Assembly (NCBI RefSeq): GCF_024622975.1
Contig: NZ_JANJZT010000003.1
Location: 62,001-126,000, forward strand
Source: Blautia caecimuris
GTDB taxonomy: Bacteria > Bacillota > Clostridia > Lachnospirales > Lachnospiraceae
Direction: 5' to 3'
Length of the DNA: 64,000 nucleotides
Shown in pieces: positions 33,309-41,012 of the stretch. Position 1 is the first letter of the stretch. Every line of letters begins with the position of its first letter. A model generated the notes under the pieces. That model worked only from the letters and a program-made list of their open reading frames with translations, did no database searches and was not told where the DNA came from. Both the position numbers and the translations under genes were made by a program.

Positions 33309-36065
33309 TTAGTTATAGTTTGGATCTGTAGGATCAAAGGTTCCGCTTCCTCTTAATGGTGTCAGCGGATTTCTTCCCAGAGGTCCCTTAAAGCATTCAT
33401 CTGATTTGTACTTCCCGTCAAATACACGAATTGTAGAACCATTGCAGTTTTCCCAAATCCATTTGGCATCTGCCACACAGCAGCGGATGCATCCGTGAGA
33501 AGCCGGGTTTCCAAGTTTCAGATATTCTCCTGCCGGAAGGTTATTTCCGTTCGGCTGACCGCTTGCTACTGAATGAATATAAATTCCATTTACTACATGA
33601 GATCCATACTGTCCCCAGGACGGTCCCATAAGCAGCTGCCAGCGATCCGCTCTGGTAATCTTAAATGTTCCAACCTTTGTAGGAGTTTCCGGAAGACCAA
33701 CGGATACACGGATTGTTTTAATCGGAGTTTTTTTACTGCTGTCTGTATAAATAGTCATAACTCCATTTACACGATCACACTCCAGATAATAGTTACTGCG
33801 TTTGAATTCACTTGTTCTGTCATTGACACGGTTTCCATACTTGTCAAAACGATAGTTCACCCCGTCAATAGTTTTGGTCATATTTTTATATACTGCACCA
33901 GTCTGTGGATTCACATATCTTGCATTATTTTTTGAGTTATTATGTGCAATCCACTCTGTTGTAAACTTTCCGCGACTATCCAAATATCCATACAGCTTTG
34001 TATCCGGATCTTTCTTTACAACATTGGTAACTGCTGTCCAGTCTTCAAAATAGTATCTATTACCATTGATTGTTTTCCATCCGGCTCCATATAATCTGCC
34101 CTCTTTTGTTGCATAATAAAACTTATTATTATACTTGATCCATTGGCTCTTATATTTTTTTCCACGACACTGCGTTGATGAACTGCGTTCAAAAAAGTAC
34201 TTATAATCACCTACCGTCACGGGTCCGCTTGCCATACGTCCATCACCAAGAAAATATCTGTCACCTGACCATTGGCTCTGAACATTTTCACCATTTGAGT
34301 CAAACAAAAACCATCCAACATGTTTACCATTCATGGTAACATTCTGGATTCCCTTCATTTCCTGAATACGACCGGGAATACTTCCGATATAATAATAACG
34401 TCCTTTCTTGTTTCCGTGTACACGAATCCACCGTTTAGTCCATTCTACACGTTTTCCGTCTTTACCAAAATAATATCTGGCATTATTCCATTTAACAACG
34501 CTGTCTTTGTATACCCAGCCATATTTATTTGCCATATAGTAGGAACCATTAGCAGCTTTAATCACTTTGTCTTTGGCAAGATATCCGTAAGAATCAATCA
34601 GATATTCTGTATTCTTGGAAGGCGCAAGCAATTTATATACACCTGCTCCTTTTTTTTGATTAAGACCGTTGGATCCAAAGAAAAGCCATTTGTCTCCCTT
34701 GCTGGTTTTCATACTTGCCCAACGATTGAATACCATTTTTCCAGGAACCTTTTCGCCTGGCTCACTCTTTCTGAATGCATACAGTCCTTTTCTTCCATTA
34801 TAGGAAGCTTCTACTACACCAATATATGGTTTGCCATCTTCCAAAAGATAATAAAACTGACCACCAATCTTGTATATCATATTAGGTGCAATTTCTTCTG
34901 CTCTTCCATCCTCTCCGTATTTATGAAAAGCACCTGCATCCCACATGTATCCAGTATTCTTCTGCATCTGTCCCATGTTGGAATTAAAAGGAGTCGGTGT
35001 ATCTCCTGCCTCTGTATCAGGATTTGTCACCTTGGCACTGGAGCTGTACTGAAAGAAGTACTCAGCCGGGGAATCGTAAGGAAATCCCTCTGTGCCAGGA
35101 TTTACAACTCTTTTTCCTGTAAGCATACACCCATTTTCGTTAAAATAGTATGTTCCTTTTTGAAGAACCTGTCCCCGGCTGTCTACTGTTGTAATTTCAA
35201 CCAGTGTGTTCCTGTAATACTCCACTGATTCTTTTGCATCCTGTACATCAACAGATACATTCTCTTGCGATATATTATCTTCTGTTTCCGGAACAGTATT
35301 AACATCAGGGATAACTTCCGGAATTGTTTCCAGCTGTTCTGTATCTCCCTGCATATCACCTTCAAGGTTTACTGCTTCTGTTGTGTCTGTAACTTCTTCT
35401 GATGTAGTCACCGGTTCATCATCAGTTTCAGCAGAAGCAGACTGACTTTCTGTCTGTATATCCGGAAGCATCTCCGATACAGTACCTTCATCTGCAGCTG
35501 TTCCGTCTAAAACTTCTGCGTTTTCGTTACCAACTACAGTATCCCTTGTCTTTGGAAGCTTCTGAAGCATCCACTTATTTCCCTCTTCCAGCTTCCAACG
35601 TGTATAAAGCAGAGTGGCTGTATGCTTTTCTGCATCCTCTGTCTCAAAAGCTGCTGCAGGCTCTGCAGTTGTATTTTCCATTTCCGGTACAGTCTGAGTT
35701 TTCTGTTCCGACTCAGTCATATTGTCACCTGAACTGAAAAGATCATCTGCAAATCCCACTTCCGGTTCTGTATTGTCTGTCACATCATTGCTGCCTGTAT
35801 TGTCAGAAGGTTCGTCAGAGGGCTGCTGCATCTCTCCCTCAGGATCTTCAATTGAAATATTACCACCATCAGTATCTTCCGGCGTCTCTGTTTCACCGTC
35901 CACCATTGGCTCTTCTTCCACAGTAACATCTGATTCAGAATCTGAAAAACTGTTTTCAGAATATGATTCCACTGCCGAATCCAGCATTGCCGCCGCACCG
36001 GCCTCTGTTACCATAGACGAACACATTGTCAGGCTCAAAAGAATTGCCACCACTCGTTTTTTCAA
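33309..36065 (-). CDS. L,D-transpeptidase with cell-wall-binding repeats
   Basis: About 918 residues, secreted. A signal peptide (LKKRVVAILLSLTMCSS..., cleaved near EAGAA) is followed by about 260 acidic Glu/Thr/Ser-rich residues, then a long series of YY/WxxxNGxxY-type repeats (for example NGSYYMANKYGWVYKD and WNNARYYFGKDGK) similar to choline/cell-wall-binding modules. The C-terminal YkuD catalytic domain has HSVASGQPNG and the active-site cysteine in SHGCIRC. YkuD domains form 3-3 peptidoglycan cross-links or attach proteins. I choose the TTG at 36065 because AAGGAGG lies seven bases upstream; an ATG at 36095 gives a poorer signal peptide. It stands between ptsH and rfbB. Confidence 0.9.
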   Translation of the reverse strand: MKKRVVAILLSLTMCSSMVTEAGAAAMLDSAVESYSENSFSDSESDVTVEEEPMVDGETETPEDTDGGNISIEDPEGEMQQPSDEPSDNTGSNDVTDNTEPEVGFADDLFSSGDNMTESEQKTQTVPEMENTTAEPAAAFETEDAEKHTATLLYTRWKLEEGNKWMLQKLPKTRDTVVGNENAEVLDGTAADEGTVSEMLPDIQTESQSASAETDDEPVTTSEEVTDTTEAVNLEGDMQGDTEQLETIPEVIPDVNTVPETEDNISQENVSVDVQDAKESVEYYRNTLVEITTVDSRGQVLQKGTYYFNENGCMLTGKRVVNPGTEGFPYDSPAEYFFQYSSSAKVTNPDTEAGDTPTPFNSNMGQMQKNTGYMWDAGAFHKYGEDGRAEEIAPNMIYKIGGQFYYLLEDGKPYIGVVEASYNGRKGLYAFRKSEPGEKVPGKMVFNRWASMKTSKGDKWLFFGSNGLNQKKGAGVYKLLAPSKNTEYLIDSYGYLAKDKVIKAANGSYYMANKYGWVYKDSVVKWNNARYYFGKDGKRVEWTKRWIRVHGNKKGRYYYIGSIPGRIQEMKGIQNVTMNGKHVGWFLFDSNGENVQSQWSGDRYFLGDGRMASGPVTVGDYKYFFERSSSTQCRGKKYKSQWIKYNNKFYYATKEGRLYGAGWKTINGNRYYFEDWTAVTNVVKKDPDTKLYGYLDSRGKFTTEWIAHNNSKNNARYVNPQTGAVYKNMTKTIDGVNYRFDKYGNRVNDRTSEFKRSNYYLECDRVNGVMTIYTDSSKKTPIKTIRVSVGLPETPTKVGTFKITRADRWQLLMGPSWGQYGSHVVNGIYIHSVASGQPNGNNLPAGEYLKLGNPASHGCIRCCVADAKWIWENCNGSTIRVFDGKYKSDECFKGPLGRNPLTPLRGSGTFDPTDPNYN

Positions 36066-36110
36066 CGTACTTCCTCCTTGCTTATTCTTCTTCATTCCTC
36101 ATGTTATTAT

Positions 36111-36374
36111 TTATTCACCAAGGCCGCTGCTGATAGCTTTGACCATAGCTTTCATTGCCTCCTCCTCGTCTGCCCCTTTGCAGACAAGCTCAATTTCATC
36201 CCCGCATTTTACGCAGGCCCCCAATACGCTGAGCACACTCTTTGCATTGGCTGTTCCCCCCTCGTACGTAAAGGTAATCAATGACTGATACTTGATCGCC
36301 TCATTACACAAATTCCCTGCAGGCCGCAAATGAAGCCCAGAAGGATTATTGATTGTAATTTTCTGACTGACCAT
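36111..36374 (-). CDS. ptsH: HPr phosphocarrier protein
   Basis: 87 residues. It carries phosphate from enzyme I to PTS permeases and, when phosphorylated on serine, is a catabolite-repression cofactor in Firmicutes. The active histidine is in NPSGLHLRPAGNLC, and the regulatory serine region is NAKSVLSVLG. Leucine replaces the more common alanine or serine after the histidine, a variant I believe is usual in clostridia. It follows cdaR by 15 bp; no other PTS gene is nearby. The call is clear although a specialised paralogue cannot be excluded. Confidence 0.9.
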   Translation of the reverse strand: MVSQKITINNPSGLHLRPAGNLCNEAIKYQSLITFTYEGGTANAKSVLSVLGACVKCGDEIELVCKGADEEEAMKAMVKAISSGLGE

Positions 36375-36389
36375 ATTCCCTTCTCCTGT

Positions 36390-37670
36390 TTAACTGTTTT
36401 CTTCTGCCTTGGAAATCCTGGAAACCTCAATTTGTGTTTTTACCTCATCCACAAGTTCATATCCCTCGGGAATCTCGATATCAACAACCACCTCGTAAGT
36501 TCCTTCTTTTTTATCTTTCAGATCAATGGAGGCTTTAATATTTTTTTCCTTCAGATCTCCCAGGTCCTCTTTTGTTTTCTTTACACGAAGTTCTACCTGT
36601 GCCGCATCAAATGCCACCTGCATTCCATCCGGCACGTTTTCCACTTTAATATTTTTTGTAGGAACCTCGCATACAGTACTTCCCTCCGGAAGAATATTTA
36701 CATGAACAAATACATCTTCACTGGAATCACTGGTCAGTTTCAGTCCCTCCGGAAGATAATCAGATATATTTATTTTTTCTTCACAGTCCTTATCCCTGCC
36801 GGATATATCAATAGCCTCTGCTGGAATCCATACTGTGTTATTCTGCTCAGCAAGAGCATGTAACGCCTCATCGCTTCCCGACACACTAATCACATTAGGC
36901 GTAGTGGTAACACTTTCCACCTGATAACCATCTGCCGGCGTTCCGGAGCATTCTGCGCTGATTTTTACATCTGTACGCACTTTCCATAAACGGGCAGTCA
37001 CATAAACCTTTGACACATTAAGATATGACATATCCTGGCTGCTGAACTGCTCGCCGTTTTTGTCAATGACTGTAACATCTGTCTCTCTGGTCACATCGGA
37101 AGATGCGCCACTGACATCAACAGAGGCTGTTACTTTATCTATTTTATTGATCAGAGATGTTGGTCCTGTAATCCTGATTTTCTCAGGACTGGATACTAAA
37201 TTTCCAATTTCATACCCTCTTTCAGGCTTTGTATCTTTGGTTGTCACAGTAACAACAAACTCCTTAGTTTCCTTATCCTCTATATGAAGACTGAGATTCT
37301 GAGGTGTCACCTGGATATTGCCCGGAGCAATATTATCCACTGTGGCAGTAATGGGTACCATAACAGGATTTGTATCCAGACTCACCGCCTGCTGCAGATC
37401 AGCCGCTGCACGGATATCCGCTGACGTCAGATCATCCAGAACCTTTCTCTGAGCCTTTATTGTTACACGGATGGGCTCCTGTTCCTCGTTTCGCATACAC
37501 ATTTTGCCGTCTGCATCAATGTAGGCCTCATTCAGAAGCTGAACATCTGTTACAATAAAAGTTTTTTTCACAATCGGGTTGTCTATGTTAATAGCAAGAA
37601 GCCATACCAGAATAGCAACAAGCAGAGAAAGAATTTTCAGAGAGAGATTATTTGTCAGTTTTTCCTTCAT
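36390..37670 (-). CDS. cdaR: YbbR-domain protein CdaR, regulator of diadenylate cyclase
   Basis: 426 residues. One N-terminal transmembrane helix (LSLKILSLLVAILVWLLAIN) is followed by extracytoplasmic YbbR repeats, about four copies, each containing a V/I-rich strand then a G-x-x-P-x-x-V/I element, such as DNIAPGNIQVTPQNLSLHI and GNLVSSPEKIRITGPTSLI. CdaR binds CdaA through its membrane part and modulates cyclic-di-AMP synthesis. The gene overlaps cdaA by 23 bp. In many Firmicutes glmM follows; here HPr and the L,D-transpeptidase do. Confidence 0.92.
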   Translation of the reverse strand: MKEKLTNNLSLKILSLLVAILVWLLAINIDNPIVKKTFIVTDVQLLNEAYIDADGKMCMRNEEQEPIRVTIKAQRKVLDDLTSADIRAAADLQQAVSLDTNPVMVPITATVDNIAPGNIQVTPQNLSLHIEDKETKEFVVTVTTKDTKPERGYEIGNLVSSPEKIRITGPTSLINKIDKVTASVDVSGASSDVTRETDVTVIDKNGEQFSSQDMSYLNVSKVYVTARLWKVRTDVKISAECSGTPADGYQVESVTTTPNVISVSGSDEALHALAEQNNTVWIPAEAIDISGRDKDCEEKINISDYLPEGLKLTSDSSEDVFVHVNILPEGSTVCEVPTKNIKVENVPDGMQVAFDAAQVELRVKKTKEDLGDLKEKNIKASIDLKDKKEGTYEVVVDIEIPEGYELVDEVKTQIEVSRISKAEENS

Positions 37671-38535
37671 TCTTTGACCTCCCCTTTAAAAGCTGTCTCA
37701 GTTTGTTATTATCCACAATTGTTTTATTCTGCGCTTTTTCAAGAATTTCTCTCAGTTTGGCAGATGAAACATTTCTCTCAAGCTTTCCTTCCTGAGCCAC
37801 GGAAATCTGACCGGTTTCCTCTGAGACTATGATTGTCACCGAATCAGAAACCTCGCTGATTCCCACGCCGGCCCGATGCCGGGTTCCCAGCTGCTTGCTC
37901 AGCTCCATATTATCTGACAGCGGCAGGTAACAGGTAGCTGCAACAATACGATTCCCTCTCATAACAACTGCTCCGTCATGAAGAGGAGTATTATGCTCAA
38001 ATATATTGATTAGAAGCTGACTGGAAAGAACTGCATCCACATTGATTCCTGTGCGGATATATTCATCCAGGCGGTTTTTCTGTTCAATAACGATCAGGGC
38101 CCCGGTCTTAACCTCCCCCATATCAAAGCAGGCTTTTACAAGCTCATTGATCGTCTTATCTGTAAAACGCTCTTTTACTTCCTTTCCCACATCAAAAGGA
38201 ATAATGGCTGACATGATCCTCTTCTGGCCCAGCTGCTCCACAATCTTACGCAGCTCCGGCTGGAAAATAACGATCACTGCCATAATAAGCACACTGGAAA
38301 GCTTGGACACGATCCACAGAATCGTATTCATCTTAAAAATGTACGCCACAAGCAGAAAAGCGCTGATAATCAGAAGTCCTTTCAAAAGAGTATAGGCACG
38401 GGTATACTTGATCCATACCATAAACTGATATACAAATACAGAAATCAACAGAATTTCTATTACATCAATGATATTGACAGAAGGCATATTGATATGCGAC
38501 AGATATCTGTTCAATACACTTATGATGTTCTGCAT
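37648..38535 (-). CDS. cdaA: Diadenylate cyclase CdaA
   Basis: 295 residues: three N-terminal transmembrane helices and a cytosolic DAC domain. Catalytic motifs are visible: DGAVVMRGNRIVAATCYLPLS and GTRHRAGVGISEVSD (DGA and RHR), followed by VSEETGQISV. It makes cyclic-di-AMP from two ATP, a second messenger that controls potassium uptake, osmolyte transport and wall homeostasis. The overlap with cdaR implies coupling. Two membrane proteins of unknown function lie upstream in the same direction. Confidence 0.96.
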   Translation of the reverse strand: MQNIISVLNRYLSHINMPSVNIIDVIEILLISVFVYQFMVWIKYTRAYTLLKGLLIISAFLLVAYIFKMNTILWIVSKLSSVLIMAVIVIFQPELRKIVEQLGQKRIMSAIIPFDVGKEVKERFTDKTINELVKACFDMGEVKTGALIVIEQKNRLDEYIRTGINVDAVLSSQLLINIFEHNTPLHDGAVVMRGNRIVAATCYLPLSDNMELSKQLGTRHRAGVGISEVSDSVTIIVSEETGQISVAQEGKLERNVSSAKLREILEKAQNKTIVDNNKLRQLLKGRSKNEGKTDK

Positions 38536-38586
38536 AACTGCTCCTCTCTTTCTTATGCTTCCTCAGGTTACAAAATCATATTTCTG

Positions 38587-39696
38587 TTATAAATCCTTCA
38601 GGGATTCCTCCAGTTTCTTTTCAAAATCAATGTTATCCACAGAGGGCTTTCTGAGCATCTGTTCTTCCCGATGAAAGCGGCTGTTCTCTGCCTGCTTCTG
38701 CGGTTCCTGTCCATGGAACAGTGGTTCATTATATTTTACCACACGTTCATTCCGATTTTTATCTTCCCTTGGCGGCTCGGCATTGATCTTTTTAATGCTG
38801 CGTTCAGAAGTTGCAACAAGTGCCTTGGGAACTGCTTTTACATAATAATAATACTCATCGTCCTCATATTCAAGTCTTTCTGTACGTGTATAGTCTCCTC
38901 CGTATACAAAAAATTCAAGGACAAGACCAATGAGGACAGACACAACCGAAAAGATGATCATTGGCACCACGGAAATGGAAATTTCCATAAAAATGCTTCC
39001 GATCAGCATAATCACTACGTAGATTACTCCGCCTGCTACAATAGCAGTCCGCCATGCATGGTCAAACATTCTTGTTCTGATCAGATTTACAACCAGAATC
39101 ACAGCCACAAACGCAACAAGCGTCAGCCACATCTCCCCGTTTTTCATAAGTCCATCAGAAAGAAGCGTGATCCTGTCCAGAATCTCGGCATCCGGATTCT
39201 GCAGCATCTGAGACTGACTTCCAAGAAATCTTACAAAATAATAGAGGATCACACCGCCTGCTGCCGGAAGTGCAGAAAGCGCACTGCTTAAAAGACCGCA
39301 TCCAACAGGCAGAAGTACCGGAAGGTCAAATGCACAGGCAAGAGGTGTAAATACCACAACAATATTCTGCTCTGTACTGAATCTGAGAAATACGATCATC
39401 ATAAAAAGAATGAGGACAAGCATAAATCCCGCAACATCGATTCCCAGCGCATAGCTGTGGCCTACCATCATGGCAAAACCTGCAAATATGGTCATTCCGG
39501 ATGGCAGAATAGAACAGATCAGCGCAAGTATCAGCACCACAAACATATTATCCAGAGCTGTCATATATCCCATATTGGAATTGATCCATATGAAATATAC
39601 CAGAGCCAGAACAAACTTCATCAATGGCTGCAGATACATTTCATATTTTGCATATAATCCTTTTATTTTCTGTTTAAATTCCAGTAAAGCTGTCAT
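38587..39696 (-). CDS. Polytopic membrane protein of unknown function, upstream of cdaA
   Basis: 369 residues with about eight to ten transmembrane helices in the first 260 (for example MFVVLILALICSILPSGMTI and AGGVIYVVIMLIGSIFM). A cytosolic, charged C-terminal tail of about 100 residues follows, containing TRTERLEYEDDEYYYYVKAVPK. I do not recognise a characterised family, though the acidic-tyrosine stretch looks like a conserved motif. It overlaps the next upstream gene by 4 bp and lies 51 bp before cdaA, suggesting a shared envelope-related role. Confidence 0.75.
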   Translation of the reverse strand: MTALLEFKQKIKGLYAKYEMYLQPLMKFVLALVYFIWINSNMGYMTALDNMFVVLILALICSILPSGMTIFAGFAMMVGHSYALGIDVAGFMLVLILFMMIVFLRFSTEQNIVVVFTPLACAFDLPVLLPVGCGLLSSALSALPAAGGVILYYFVRFLGSQSQMLQNPDAEILDRITLLSDGLMKNGEMWLTLVAFVAVILVVNLIRTRMFDHAWRTAIVAGGVIYVVIMLIGSIFMEISISVVPMIIFSVVSVLIGLVLEFFVYGGDYTRTERLEYEDDEYYYYVKAVPKALVATSERSIKKINAEPPREDKNRNERVVKYNEPLFHGQEPQKQAENSRFHREEQMLRKPSVDNIDFEKKLEESLKDL

Positions 39697-40127
39697 TTCC
39701 GATACCCTCCTGCAGTTCCTCTGCCTGCTGCTTTTTTCTCTTCGCGCACATAAATCTTGCTGAGTTCAGTAAGCTGGCTGTAATACTCCCGCACACTCTT
39801 TTTAGCTTTGTAATACCGCACAGAATACTGAATATAAGTAAGAACAGAATATACTACAAGAACAACAGCATATCCCACAATTATGTAAATACCCATGGAA
39901 ACAAGATTCATCTTATGAATATTTTCCATCAGATATTCCCCAAAATATGCGGCTACTGCAGCAATTGCCAGCGCATACCCGATAGTAACAAGAAAAAAGT
40001 TCTTAATCAGAGCCAGTCCGATGTAATCGCTTCTATAATACTTGCTGACCGGAAGGTATCTTCTGCCTTTTCCCTGCTCATACATAGCAATTTTGGTCAT
40101 TATTTTAACCTTTTCTTCGTTGATCAT
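39693..40127 (-). CDS. Small membrane protein of unknown function
   Basis: 144 residues with two strong transmembrane helices (NFFLVTIGYALAIAAVAAYFG and LVSMGIYIIVGYAVVLVVYSVLTYI), both termini basic, and a C-terminal coiled-coil-like segment (KKSVREYYSQLTELSKIYVREEKKA). It overlaps the 369-residue membrane protein by 4 bp and so is probably its partner. The ATG follows GAGGAG. A short in-frame leader frame ends three bases before the start (see findings). No family recognised. Confidence 0.72.
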   Translation of the reverse strand: MINEEKVKIMTKIAMYEQGKGRRYLPVSKYYRSDYIGLALIKNFFLVTIGYALAIAAVAAYFGEYLMENIHKMNLVSMGIYIIVGYAVVLVVYSVLTYIQYSVRYYKAKKSVREYYSQLTELSKIYVREEKKAAGRGTAGGYRK

Positions 40128-40226
40128 GATCTACTCCTCAATAAGCAATCTGTTTCTGAATAAACCGTCGGACATATCCGTCTCCTGTATTTTCTGTAAA
40201 AGGACACAAATATTCACAGTAATTTA

Positions 40227-40255
40227 ATTGTAACATATATCATTATCCATGAAAA
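40227..40255 (-). promoter_or_regulatory. Possible promoter for the membrane-protein/cdaA operon
   Basis: Minus strand TTTTCA, 17-base spacer, TACAAT preceded by TGT (extended-10 like). The -35 matches consensus only moderately. It would give a leader of about 95 bases. Confidence 0.4.
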
Positions 40256-40272
40256 GTGTTTTTATGGTTTTT

Positions 40273-40980
40273 CTACTGCTGTCCTGCGCACAGCGTAATA
40301 AAATACACCTGTTCGGCGCCGGCTCCCTTCAGGCACTGAGCCATGGCATCCACAGTACTTCCTGTTGTATATACATCATCAATCACCAGTACGGTAAGTC
40401 CCCGGATATTTTCCTCTGCGCGGAAAGCATCTGCAAGATTTTGCTTTCTCTGAGCTGCATTCAGCTTTTTCTGGGATTTTGTATTGCGGGTCTTTTTTAC
40501 CAGTCCATAAGCCACAGGGATCTGAAGCTGTTCTCCCACTCTGTCAGCCAGATATGCAGACTGATTAAAACCTCTCATACGCTGCTTCCGGCCTGTAAGG
40601 GGAACTGGTACGATCACATCCGGCTTCCATCTCATAATGTCTTTTCCTGTGTATTTACAGACTGCATCCGCATAATAATCCCCGTATTCCCTGCAGCCAT
40701 AATATTTGTATCTCACAAGCGACTGCCTGAGCTTTCCATTATAAATAAAAACAGATCTTCCCTGATCAAAGCTGCGGCAAAGCGCCGAGCATTCCCTGCA
40801 GTATTCTTCCTGCTTTTTTACAGGCTTTCCGCATTTCAGACAATAATCCTCTCCGATCCTGCAAAATACAGTTTCACACTCCGGACAGATCAGCGTTTTC
40901 TGATTTTTCAGTATTCTGTGACACACAGGGCAGTGCCTGGGATAAAGGATATTCAGAAACATATTTACATATTTATTCAA
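40273..40980 (-). CDS. comF: ComF family phosphoribosyltransferase-like protein
   Basis: 235 residues. An N-terminal zinc-ribbon (CPVCHRILK, CPECETVFC, CLKCGKP, CRECSALC) precedes a type I phosphoribosyltransferase fold with the PRPP loop VLVIDDVYTTGSTVD and the family motif PVPLTGRKQRMRGFNQSAYLA. ComF supports uptake or processing of transforming DNA in competent bacteria, but the family is widespread in clostridia without known competence. It lies 32 bp downstream of the recD2 gene, a common neighbourhood for DNA-processing genes. Confidence 0.93.
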   Translation of the reverse strand: MNKYVNMFLNILYPRHCPVCHRILKNQKTLICPECETVFCRIGEDYCLKCGKPVKKQEEYCRECSALCRSFDQGRSVFIYNGKLRQSLVRYKYYGCREYGDYYADAVCKYTGKDIMRWKPDVIVPVPLTGRKQRMRGFNQSAYLADRVGEQLQIPVAYGLVKKTRNTKSQKKLNAAQRKQNLADAFRAEENIRGLTVLVIDDVYTTGSTVDAMAQCLKGAGAEQVYFITLCAGQQ

Positions 40981-41012
40981 AAACAGTCCTTTCTCCCCGA
41001 TGAAAAAGGTAT

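Noticed and set aside
34320-35228. 302-codon plus-strand frame opposite the L,D-transpeptidase
   Set aside because: Antisense to the repeat region; Phe/Ser/Ile-rich composition and no ribosome site.
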